Below are positions 44,606-53,000 of a stretch of DNA of 64,000 nt, one piece after another. The notes beneath the pieces were generated by a model. The model was not told the DNA's origin and ran no database searches. It worked only from the letters and a program-made list of their open reading frames with translations. Each line of letters begins with the position of its first letter. Position 1 is the stretch's first letter. The position numbers and the translations under genes are program-made. The DNA is from Bacteroidota bacterium (GTDB lineage Bacteria > Bacteroidota > Bacteroidia > Chitinophagales > Chitinophagaceae). Location of the stretch: assembly GCA_023424015.1 (NCBI GenBank), contig JAFAEM010000050.1:1-64000 (forward strand). Reading direction: 5' to 3'.

Positions 44606-45496
44606 ATGAAGCATGCGTACGTATTTCCCGGTCAGGGTTCGCAATTCCCGGGAATGGCCAGGGGACATTATGACAATAGCGCATTTGCAAAAAAATTGTT
44701 TGAACAAGCCAATGAGTTGCTGGGATTCCGGATTTCGGATACCATGTTCAATGGTACTGAGGAAGACCTGAAGCAAACGAATGTTACACAACCAGCCGTT
44801 TTTCTTCATTCTGTTATAGCGTTTAAAAGTATAGATAATGCACGGCCCGAAATGGTCGCCGGTCACTCACTTGGTGAGTTCTCAGCACTGGTAGCAAATG
44901 GCGTGTTAAGTTTTGAAGATGCTTTGCAACTCGTAGCTATCCGGGCCCGTGCCATGCAGAAAGCCTGTGAACTGAATCCATCAACCATGGCAGCCATACT
45001 TGCTTTGGCTGACGAAAAAGTGGAAGAAATATGCAGGGAAGTAGAACAGGAAACGCGCGAAGTAGTGGTACCTGCCAATTATAACTGCCCAGGACAACTG
45101 GTGATCAGCGGGTCAATTAAAGCAGTAGAGATCGCCTGCGAGAGAATGAAGGCCGCCGGGGCAAAAAGGGCTTTAATCCTTCCGGTAGGAGGTGCTTTCC
45201 ATTCCGAACTGATGGCTCCTGCCCGGGAAGAATTAAAAGCTGCGATTGAATCCACGACCTTTCATACTCCCGCCTGCCCGGTTTACCAGAACGTGGTGGC
45301 CAAAGCGGTTTTTGATAAAGAGGAGATCAAAAAGAATCTTATCGACCAGTTGACTGGTGCGGTACGCTGGACGCAGAGTGTACAGGCAATGATTAATGAC
45401 GGTGCTTCCAAATTTACTGAAGTGGGCCCCGGCAAAGTATTGCAGGGCCTGGTCCAGAAGATCGACAAAACGATGGAGACGGACGGCGTCAGCTAA
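44606..45496 (+). CDS. fabD: Malonyl CoA-acyl carrier protein transacylase
   Basis: 296 residues. 'FPGQGSQFPGMARG' at the start, nucleophile Ser88 in 'VAGHSLGEFSALVA', Arg in 'AIRARAMQKAC' and a His in 'LPVGGAFHSELMAPA' complete the MCAT active site. Loads malonate onto acyl carrier protein for fatty-acid synthesis. It is alone here rather than in a fab operon, but fabH lies 2.8 kb away. Convergent with the GNAT gene, 3 bases apart. Confidence 0.95.
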   Translation: MKHAYVFPGQGSQFPGMARGHYDNSAFAKKLFEQANELLGFRISDTMFNGTEEDLKQTNVTQPAVFLHSVIAFKSIDNARPEMVAGHSLGEFSALVANGVLSFEDALQLVAIRARAMQKACELNPSTMAAILALADEKVEEICREVEQETREVVVPANYNCPGQLVISGSIKAVEIACERMKAAGAKRALILPVGGAFHSELMAPAREELKAAIESTTFHTPACPVYQNVVAKAVFDKEEIKKNLIDQLTGAVRWTQSVQAMINDGASKFTEVGPGKVLQGLVQKIDKTMETDGVS

Positions 45497-45499
45497 TTG

Positions 45500-45949
45500 T
45501 TAAAAGTTCAGACTGCAGTTCACCCATTCACCATCGAAGTGGGCATTGAATTTCCTGTAAAAATTAATAGCGGGTTCGTTCCAGTCCAGCACCTGCCACA
45601 TCATGCCGCTGAACTTTTTCTCTTTTGCTTCTTCGATCAGGCGATCCATGAGCAATTTCCCAATTCCTTTACCTCTTGCTTCCTCCGTAACGATGATATC
45701 TTCGAGATACATGCGTTGTCCTTTCCAGGTGGAATAACGGATATAGTATAAAGCGAACCCCTGGATCACTCCATCTTCCTCTGCCACGAAGGCCCACCAA
45801 ACTGGTTTCTCACCAAAACCGCTTTCTTCAAAATGTTGTAAGGTGACTGTCACTTCATCAGGTGCTTTCTCATAGATGGCTAGTTCATGCACCAGTTCCA
45901 AAAGGCGTGGACAATCTTCACGCACGGCTTTTCGAATTTTTATTCCCAT
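45500..45949 (-). CDS. GNAT family N-acetyltransferase
   Basis: About 149 residues from the ATG at 45949 (the longer frame to 45985 would overlap the upstream gene). GNAT fold with acetyl-CoA loop 'VTEEARGKGIGKLLMDRLIEEAKEK' (Q/RxxGxG/A) and 'LDWNEPAINFYRKFNAHF' near the end. Resembles diamine N-acetyltransferase-like proteins of the SAT group (the 'LEDIIVTEEARGKGIG' stretch), but substrate is open. Lies 29 bases downstream of the trans-sulfuration enzyme, probably co-transcribed. Confidence 0.85.
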   Translation of the reverse strand: MGIKIRKAVREDCPRLLELVHELAIYEKAPDEVTVTLQHFEESGFGEKPVWWAFVAEEDGVIQGFALYYIRYSTWKGQRMYLEDIIVTEEARGKGIGKLLMDRLIEEAKEKKFSGMMWQVLDWNEPAINFYRKFNAHFDGEWVNCSLNF

Positions 45950-45978
45950 TTGTATCAGAAAATAATAATGTTTTTGAA

Positions 45979-47205
45979 TCAGCATTGCAGTGATTGATCA
46001 AGATCTGCCAGAATATCTTCGATATTCTCAATTCCAACACTCATCCTGATCAGTCCGTCTGTGATGCCATACTTTTCACGCGCTTCTTTTGGTACGCTGA
46101 AATGCGTCATGGAAGCCGGATGGCAGAGCAGGGTATCACAGGTGCCTAAAGAAACTGTGCGGGTGCACATCTGCAGGTTATTCATGAAGTCGACGCCACC
46201 CTTGAATCCTTTTTTTAATTCGAAGCTCATCATCGCGCCGGGATGCTTCATTTGTTTCATGGCAACAGCGTGATCGGGATGATCGGGTAACCCATTGTAG
46301 TTGACTCTTGCCACAGCTGGATGACTATTCAAAAACTTCGCAATGTCCATCGCATTACTGCAATGTCTATCCATCCTGATGGCAAGGGTTTTCATGCCAT
46401 TCACCAATAGAAATGCATCAAACGGACTGCTGCTGCCACCCAATGTCTTTCGCATGGTATTGCCTTTTGTTTTTATAAAATCCAGGTCCCTGCCCAGTAA
46501 TACGCCACCAATGGCGGTTCCATGCCCATTCAGAAATTTGGTAGTTGAATGAATCACGAAATCGACCTTATATCGAAAAGGTTGCTGCAAGTATGGTGTG
46601 GCGAAAGTATTATCACAGGCAACAATGCAGTTATGTTCTTTTGCAAGCAGGCTCAACGCTTCGATATTTACACATTGAATAGTGGGATTGGCCGGGGTTT
46701 CCAGGTAAAGCATCCGGATGGAAGGGTCGCTTTGAAAAGCTTCCTTCGCTTTGTTGAGATCGCGCAGGTCGGTAATGATAGGAGTAATACCAAATGAGGG
46801 CAATACATTCCGCAGTATTTCTTCCGTTCCGCCATACAGCGAGTAATGAGTGAGTACCTTATCACCCGACTTCAAGGTTAACATCAGCAGGTTTGTGATC
46901 GCTGCCATGCCGGAAGCGTGTAAAAGCGCTCTTAATTGTAGTGGAGTGCCGTTATCGTTGCTGATCCCGAAACTTTCCATGGCAGCGATCTTTTGCTCCG
47001 CTTCCGTGAATGTGGGATTGCCCCATCGGCTGTAGATATATCCTTCTTCCTGTCCGCTGAAACGACGCATCCCTTGTTCTGCGTCATCATATACAAAAGT
47101 GCTGGTGGCGTAGATGGGCGTGAGGTGAGAATAATTGTGTCCCTGTGTATGACCAGCATGAATGGAAACGGAACTAAATCCGGAGAATGGAAACTGTTTA
47201 TTCAT
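45979..47205 (-). CDS. Trans-sulfuration PLP enzyme (methionine gamma-lyase / cystathionine synthase or lyase)
   Basis: 408 residues. Cys/Met metabolism PLP family: 'SIHAGHTQGHNYSHLTPIYATSTFVY', 'YIYSRWGNPTFTEAEQKIAAME' (contains Tyr and Arg contacting PLP of the neighbouring subunit), 'HASGMAAITNLLM', 'HYSLYGGTEEIL', PLP Lys in 'HSTTKFLNGHGTAIGG'. The exact reaction (gamma-synthase, gamma-lyase or methionine lyase) is not decided by these motifs. A -7-like TAGTTTTG lies at 47247-47254. Confidence 0.92.
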   Translation of the reverse strand: MNKQFPFSGFSSVSIHAGHTQGHNYSHLTPIYATSTFVYDDAEQGMRRFSGQEEGYIYSRWGNPTFTEAEQKIAAMESFGISNDNGTPLQLRALLHASGMAAITNLLMLTLKSGDKVLTHYSLYGGTEEILRNVLPSFGITPIITDLRDLNKAKEAFQSDPSIRMLYLETPANPTIQCVNIEALSLLAKEHNCIVACDNTFATPYLQQPFRYKVDFVIHSTTKFLNGHGTAIGGVLLGRDLDFIKTKGNTMRKTLGGSSSPFDAFLLVNGMKTLAIRMDRHCSNAMDIAKFLNSHPAVARVNYNGLPDHPDHAVAMKQMKHPGAMMSFELKKGFKGGVDFMNNLQMCTRTVSLGTCDTLLCHPASMTHFSVPKEAREKYGITDGLIRMSVGIENIEDILADLDQSLQC

Positions 47206-47282
47206 TATAAAATCTTTGTTTTGGTAATTCTTTGGATCAAAGTCTCCAAAACTAGTTCAAAAGAAGCAAACGCTGATTGGAT

Positions 47283-47864
47283 TTAGTAAGCCCCATTATA
47301 CTTTTCAAATCCCCTGTTTAATTCCAGGCATGATTTAATATTCTGATCATTTAACATGAGTAGATTGGACGCCCTTTTTTTGTTGCATAAGCATTTCTCC
47401 GGGTTGCGGGTATACTCGATAAAGGAACTATGGGGCCATTCTTCAGCAGAACGGACCAGTCCATCTACGATGGGGATTTGATGGATATAGTGAAAGATTG
47501 ATAATGCGAGCTCATGGTCATCGATAAAGTTTGACCTGGCTTTTTGCTGGAACAGGTTTCCCGATCTTTTAAGTTGTTTATTGAGCCCTTTCGCATAGTG
47601 GCTTTGAATGAGGCGGAAGGCGTTTGAGATGACTGGCATAGAGATGATACCTTGTTTTATTCGAAGGAGGCTTTTAGGTGTTACTTCGAGGAGAAAATCA
47701 AAATGAGAAGGAGACAGGCACCAGGCGAGAACTTCGGAAATAGGTTGGAGGTGGGTAAAGCATTTATCGAGGAAGTACTTATAGTTTCTCCTGTTGTAGA
47801 AAATGCGTTGTTGGTTAATGCCCCTGTTGAATATGTGGTATATACCAGGTTTGTCAATGTTCAT
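47283..47864 (-). CDS. RAYT-like Y1 transposase (IS200/REP-associated type)
   Basis: 193 residues. Y1_Tnp fold: opening 'IYHIFNRGINQQRIF', 'NYKYFLDKC', central 'EVLAWCLSPSHFDFLLEV' where the family has a His-x-His metal motif (usual NHFHLLL), putative nucleophile Tyr90 in 'LIQSHYAKGLNKQLKRSGNLFQ' and 'IFHYIHQIPI'. The second His is Asp here (H54-F-D56), a degenerate HUH motif. It is a single-copy-looking gene without terminal ends of an insertion sequence, next to an array of 106-bp repeats, the layout of RAYT genes that serve REP-type repeats. Confidence 0.85.
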   Translation of the reverse strand: MNIDKPGIYHIFNRGINQQRIFYNRRNYKYFLDKCFTHLQPISEVLAWCLSPSHFDFLLEVTPKSLLRIKQGIISMPVISNAFRLIQSHYAKGLNKQLKRSGNLFQQKARSNFIDDHELALSIFHYIHQIPIVDGLVRSAEEWPHSSFIEYTRNPEKCLCNKKRASNLLMLNDQNIKSCLELNRGFEKYNGAY

Positions 47865-47890
47865 GGGTTGAAATTGACAGTTATTGTTTG

Positions 47891-48244
47891 ATAAACCTCG
47901 GGGAAAACAACGGATTTTGCAGTTTTATTCGGAAGGGCATAAACCCAGGTCAGATACTTAAAGCTTCTGACATTTAGTAGCGAAAATTCGTGAGAAGGCC
48001 ATGGTGAAAACCACGGGCAAAAACGTTTTTTTCGAACAAGGCTGCAAAACCCATGTCAGATACTTAAAGCTTCTGACATTTAGTAGCGAAAATTTGTGAG
48101 AAAGCCATGGTGAAAACCTCGTTCAAAAACGTTTTTTTGGAACGCGGTTATAAAAAGCATGTCAGATACTTAAAGCTTCTGACATCTAGTAGCGAAAATC
48201 TGTGAAAAAGCCGTGATGAAAACCACGGCAAAAAATGTTTTTTA
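47891..48244. repeat. 106-bp repeat array with hairpins next to the RAYT-like gene
   Basis: Three copies at exact 106-base spacing: 47941-48046, 48047-48152 and 48153 to about 48244; 47891-47940 looks like a degenerate partial fourth copy. Each copy carries an invariant 25-base core containing arms GTCAG and CTGAC around ATACTTAAAGCTT, followed by TAGTAGCGAAAAT, an imperfect hairpin around CCATGGTGAAAACCACGG (best paired in copy 3) and a palindrome AAAAACGTTTTT. Lies between the fabH stop and the RAYT-like start, that is upstream of the transposase gene. No other copy was noticed in the window. Confidence 0.9.
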
Positions 48245-48272
48245 TTTTTCTTATCTCTAAACTAAGTCTCCC

Positions 48273-49268
48273 TTAATACGCCCATTTCACTAGTGTCGCC
48301 CCCCAGGTAAACCCACCTCCAAACGCAGCCACCACTATATTATCCCCCTTATTCAACTCGTGCCTCCATTCCCATAAACAAAGCGGTATCGTCGCTGCAG
48401 TTGTATTGCCAAACTTTTGAATATTGATCATCACCTTTTCCCTTGGCAACCCCATCCTGTTAGCCGTCGCATCTATGATCCGCAGGTTGGCCTGGTGTGG
48501 CACAAGCCATGCGATATCATCGCCGGTTAATTTATTCCGTTCCAGCAACTCGGCACTGACATCAGCCATTCCCTTTACTGCTGCCTTGAACACCGGCTGG
48601 CCATCCTGGTAAATAAAATGTTCTTTCGCATTGACTGTTTCAATGGATGCTGGTCGAAGTGATCCACCAGCTTTCATATGGAGGTATTGGCAACCACTAC
48701 CATCACTTTTCAAAATACTATCCAGCACACCATATCCTTCGTGGTTGGGTTCCAGCAATACTGCGCCGGCACCATCACCAAAAATGACACAGGTCGTACG
48801 GTCTGTATAGTCAACGATCGCGCTCATTTTATCCGCGCCGCATACCACCACTTTTTTATAACGGCCACTTTCAATCAGTGAAGCACCCAGGGTAAGCGTA
48901 TACAAAAAACCTGAACAGGCGGCCGAAACATCAAATCCCCAGGCGTTTTTGGCACCCAGTTTATCACAGGCAATATTGGCAGTCGCTGGAAAAACCATGT
49001 CGGGAGTAACCGTTCCCACGATCAGGCAGTCGATCTCTTCCGGACTGATACCCCTTTTATCGCAAAGCTGTCTCACTGCCGGCACTACCATATCGGATGT
49101 GGCCTTCCCTTCGCCTCTAAGTATGCGGCGTTCGGAGATGCCTGTACGGGTACGGATCCATTCATCGTTGGTGTCCACCATTTTCTCGAGGTCGAAATTC
49201 GTCAACTTGTCTTCGGGAACATATCCACCTACAGCAGTTATGGCCGCAGTAATTTTTTTGCTTATCAT
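48273..49268 (-). CDS. fabH: 3-oxoacyl-ACP synthase III
   Basis: 331 residues. Thiolase-fold condensing enzyme that starts fatty-acid synthesis from acyl-CoA and malonyl-ACP. Active-site Cys in 'FDVSAACSGFLYTL', His in 'WLVPHQANLRIIDA', Asn in 'KFGNTTAATIPLCLW', plus N-terminal 'GGYVPEDKLTNFDLEKMVDTNDEWI'-type text with Trp and Arg of the CoA site. Typical length. A -7 box TACCTTTG is found just upstream. Confidence 0.96.
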   Translation of the reverse strand: MISKKITAAITAVGGYVPEDKLTNFDLEKMVDTNDEWIRTRTGISERRILRGEGKATSDMVVPAVRQLCDKRGISPEEIDCLIVGTVTPDMVFPATANIACDKLGAKNAWGFDVSAACSGFLYTLTLGASLIESGRYKKVVVCGADKMSAIVDYTDRTTCVIFGDGAGAVLLEPNHEGYGVLDSILKSDGSGCQYLHMKAGGSLRPASIETVNAKEHFIYQDGQPVFKAAVKGMADVSAELLERNKLTGDDIAWLVPHQANLRIIDATANRMGLPREKVMINIQKFGNTTAATIPLCLWEWRHELNKGDNIVVAAFGGGFTWGATLVKWAY

Positions 49269-49293
49269 AGTTTGTTTTTCAAATAATTGAGGC

Positions 49294-49301
49294 CAAAGGT
49301 A
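49294..49301 (-). promoter_or_regulatory. -7 box of the fabH promoter
   Basis: TACCTTTG on the minus strand, 25 bases from the fabH start, the same octamer as in the rpsT and pterin promoters. No TTTG at the proper -33 distance; the expected position falls next to the inverted-repeat element at 49326. Confidence 0.55.
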
Positions 49302-49325
49302 AGAACTGCCGACAAATAGTCTGGG

Positions 49326-49432
49326 GTCGATAGTCTATAGTCAGGAGTCCGGGGCTTAAGATTCAAATATTAAATGTTTTAACCCAAGTTGACAGGATCC
49401 AGACTACCGACTACTGGCTATAGACTATCGAC
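49326..49432. repeat. 107-bp element with 17-bp terminal inverted repeats
   Basis: Left end GTCGATAGTCTATAGTC (49326-49342) and right end GGCTATAGACTATCGAC (49416-49432) are reverse complements at 16 of 17 bases. The interior has secondary copies (GACTACCGACTACTGG). It lies between the divergent genes fabH and ruvA with no coding capacity and looks like a small MITE-like or intergenic palindromic repeat. Confidence 0.75.
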
Positions 49433-49462
49433 TGTATAAATCTTTCGCCTAATTTCGCGGCC

Positions 49463-50044
49463 ATGATAGCATACCTGAAAGGTGATTTTGTGAAGAAAAC
49501 CCCGTCGATGGTCTATGTCGATGTGAATGGCGTGGCATATGAAGTTCAAATATCCCTCAACACCTACACGCGTATCCAGGACCAGGAAAAAGGGATCCTT
49601 CATACGATCCTGATTGTCAGGGAGGATGCTCACCTGCTGTATGGCTTTTTCGAACTGGCTGAAAAAGAAATGTTTCAACTCCTGACAAGTATCTCCGGGG
49701 TGGGGGCTTCTACCGCCCGGATCATGCTTTCATACATGAAACCCGCAGAACTGTCCGATGCCATCATCCGGGCCGATATTCGCACCCTGGAGGGTATAAA
49801 GGGTATCGGTAAAAAAACGGCCGAAAGGATTGTGGTTGAATTAAAGGATAAACTTGCAAAACACCCCCTCGATACAAATATTCCCACATTGAAAAGCAAT
49901 ACTTTGCACCAAGATGCGTTTAATGCTCTGACGGCATTAGGTATCAACCGTTCAGCAGCAGAACAGGCGGTGAAAAAGGTATTGGCTTCAGAGCCGGGCC
50001 TGCCTGTCGAAGAGCTGATCAAAAAAGCCCTGCGTATCCTCTGA
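49463..50044 (+). CDS. ruvA: Holliday junction branch migration protein RuvA
   Basis: 193 residues. OB-fold start 'MIAYLKGDFVKKTPSMVYVDVNGVAYEVQI', HhH motifs 'LLTSISGVGASTARIML' and 'LEGIKGIGKKTAERIVVELKDKL', and a C-terminal helical RuvB-binding domain 'DAFNALTALGINRSAAEQAVKKVL'. Binds four-way DNA junctions and loads RuvB helicase. The ruvA-sprA order is conserved in gliding Bacteroidetes. Confidence 0.97.
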   Translation: MIAYLKGDFVKKTPSMVYVDVNGVAYEVQISLNTYTRIQDQEKGILHTILIVREDAHLLYGFFELAEKEMFQLLTSISGVGASTARIMLSYMKPAELSDAIIRADIRTLEGIKGIGKKTAERIVVELKDKLAKHPLDTNIPTLKSNTLHQDAFNALTALGINRSAAEQAVKKVLASEPGLPVEELIKKALRIL

Positions 50045-50082
50045 TGAACATTTATTACTGGACTAATTGACTCTGAGAAATC

Positions 50083-53000
50083 TTGGACATTACAACTGCC
50101 CATATCTTCCGTACGTTGGTAGTTATTACCATCTTTCTGGCCATTAGTGGTCAAACCCATGCTCATTTTTACCAAAACCCGGCCGATACCACCAAAAAAG
50201 ATACGATTCGCTACCCGCTGACTGACCGTTACGGCGATCCATTTTCCAACCCTAATCGCAACCCCTTCGACCTGAAGGACACGGGATTTATCAAAAGAAA
50301 AGTACAGTATGATCCGCTGACCGGTGAGTATTACATCATCGAAAAGATCGGCTCTACCAACTATCGCACACCTGTTTCGATGGGTCGCGATGAATTTCTC
50401 CGCCTGCAGGGCAGGAAGGATGAGAACACTTATTTCCGCAAGCGGGCCGACCAGCTCGTGGATATGAATCGCAGGTTATTCAAGCCAAAGATCAATGCCC
50501 CAAAAAGCTGGTTCAACAGGATCGTGGGAGTGGGGAAAATAGATATAAAGCCATCCGGCTATGTCGATCTGCTGGCAGGTTACCAGGGCCAGAATATCAA
50601 CAACCCCACTTTACCGGAACGGGCAAGGCGCAATGGTGGCCTTGATTTCAACATGAATGCACAATTGCAGGTTGACGCCAATATTGGTGATAAACTAAAA
50701 TTGCCGATCAATTATAACACCCTGGCCAATTTCGAATTTGAGAACCAGCTCAACCTCAATTACCAGGGCAAAGACGACGAGATCATCAAGCAATTCCAAC
50801 TTGGTAATGTCAATTTTACTTCCAAAGGAACCTTGATCCCCGGTGCGCAGTCATTGTTCGGTATAAAAACCCAACTGCAATTTGGAAAACTTTTCGTCAC
50901 CGGCGTACTGGCTAATCAAAGAGCGCAGCGCCAGTCACTCGACATGGCTGGTGGATCAGCGTTGCAGTCTTTTTCTTTAAAAGCGGATGAGTACGAAGAA
51001 AACCGGCATTTCCTGCTGGCGCAATATTTCCGCAATAACTATAATACCGCGATGAGCAGGCTGCCCCTGGTGCAATCGGGCGTACAGATCTTAAGAATGG
51101 AGGTTTGGGTAACGAACAGAACCGGCGCAACAACAGATACCCGTGATATCGTGGCCCTGATGGACCTTGGTGAAGGCGATCCTTTTATCGGGCCACCGGG
51201 TAATCCCAACACTTTACCCGACAACGGTGCCAACCCACTTTATCGAAATATTCTTTCCAACCCCAATAGCCGTAATTCGTCCCTGGTGCAAAGTGTACTC
51301 ACTGGCATGGGGCTTCGTTCTGTACAGGATTTTGAAAAAACCTTCGCCCGCAAATTAATGCCCACCGATTACTACTTTAATCCACAGATCGGCTTCCTGT
51401 CGCTCAACCAGCCACTGCAGCCGGATGAAGTATTGGGTGTTGCATTCCAATATACTTATAATGGGCGGGTATTCCAGGTGGGTGAATTTTCTCAGGATGT
51501 ACCACCTGATACCCTGGGTACTTCGCAAAGGGTTTTATTCCTGAAATTATTAAAAGCTACTTCGCAACGTACCAATCTCCCGATCTGGGACCTGATGATG
51601 AAAAACGTGTATTCGGTGGGTTATGGCCAGTTGGAAAGAGCAGACTTTAAACTGGACGTGTTGTATGAAGAGCCCAGTCTTGGTGAAAAAAGATATTTGC
51701 CACCGAATGATGTGCTGCCGCAATACCAGGGACAACCCCTGATCTCGCTTGTAAATCTCGACCGGCTGAATAATCAAAATGACCCGCAACCGGATGGCGT
51801 CTTCGACTTTATAGAAGGATTTACCATCATCTCATCTATGAGCAGGGTTATTTTCCCCGTATTGGAACCTTTCGGCCGCGACCTGGAGTACGTATATCCT
51901 TCTCAGGTGGAACGTGATAAATACCTGTACTACCCGCTTTACGATACTATCAAGGCGATCGCGCAGACCTATGCGAACCTGAACCGGTTTGAAATAAATG
52001 GTAAATCAAAAAGTTCTTCAACAGGCGATTATCAGCTCGGATTTAATATACCACGAGGTTCGGTAACAGTTACCGCCGGCGGACAAACGCTCCAGGAGAA
52101 TATCGATTACGAGATCAACTATGACCTGGGAACCCTGCGTGTGATCAACCAGGCTATCATCAATTCCGGTGTGCCAGTTAATATCCAGTATGAAAACCAG
52201 GCTGCATTTGGTATACAGCAGAGAAACTACATGGGCTTACGCCTGGATTATTTTGCCAACAGCAAATTGACGCTGGGTGGTACCATTGCAAGGTTGGGGG
52301 AGCGCCCGTTTTTTGTAAAACAGGCATACGGTGATGACCCGATCCGCAATACAATGTATGGCATCGATGCAGATTACCGCAGCGAATGGCCGCGTCTAAC
52401 GAAATGGTTAAACAAACTTCCTTTTTATAATTCCCAGGAAAGTTCTTCTATTACTGCCTACGCAGAAGCTGCCATGTTGCAACCTGGCCACGCACCACAA
52501 ATTGGAAAGGGTAGTGCTGGTCAGATGTTTATCGATGATTTCGAAGGAACCCGTTCAGGTATCGACCTTCGGTTTCCCCTGATCAGCTGGAACCTTGCTT
52601 CTGTTCCCCAGGGAAATGGATTGTTTCCCGAATCATCATTGAACAACGATCTGGCAAGCGGATACAATCGCGCCAAGATCGCCTGGTATAATATCGAGCC
52701 AGTACTGCAGGAAAGAGGAAATAACAACAATCCTTATCAAAACAATCCCGCTGAATTGTCAAAACCTGAAACCCGCCAGGTATTACAGCGCGAGATATTC
52801 CCGCAACGTACTACCGACTTCGGGCAGGGTTTATTGACAACATTCGATATATCATTCTATCCACGCGAAAAAGGTCCTTATAATTTCGAATACCGTCCCG
52901 GCAGGATCAACAGCGATGGAACTTTAGCTAATCCATCCCAGGCATGGGCCGGGTTAATGCGCAACATTGATCAAACAGACTTTGAAACCAGCAATATCGA

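Noticed and set aside
47652..47891. 79-codon open frame on plus over the transposase gene
   Set aside because: Antisense to the conserved N-terminal half of the RAYT-like protein.
47891..48258. CRISPR array
   Set aside because: The 106-bp units are contiguous and similar along most of their length, without short repeats separated by unique spacers, and no cas genes are near.
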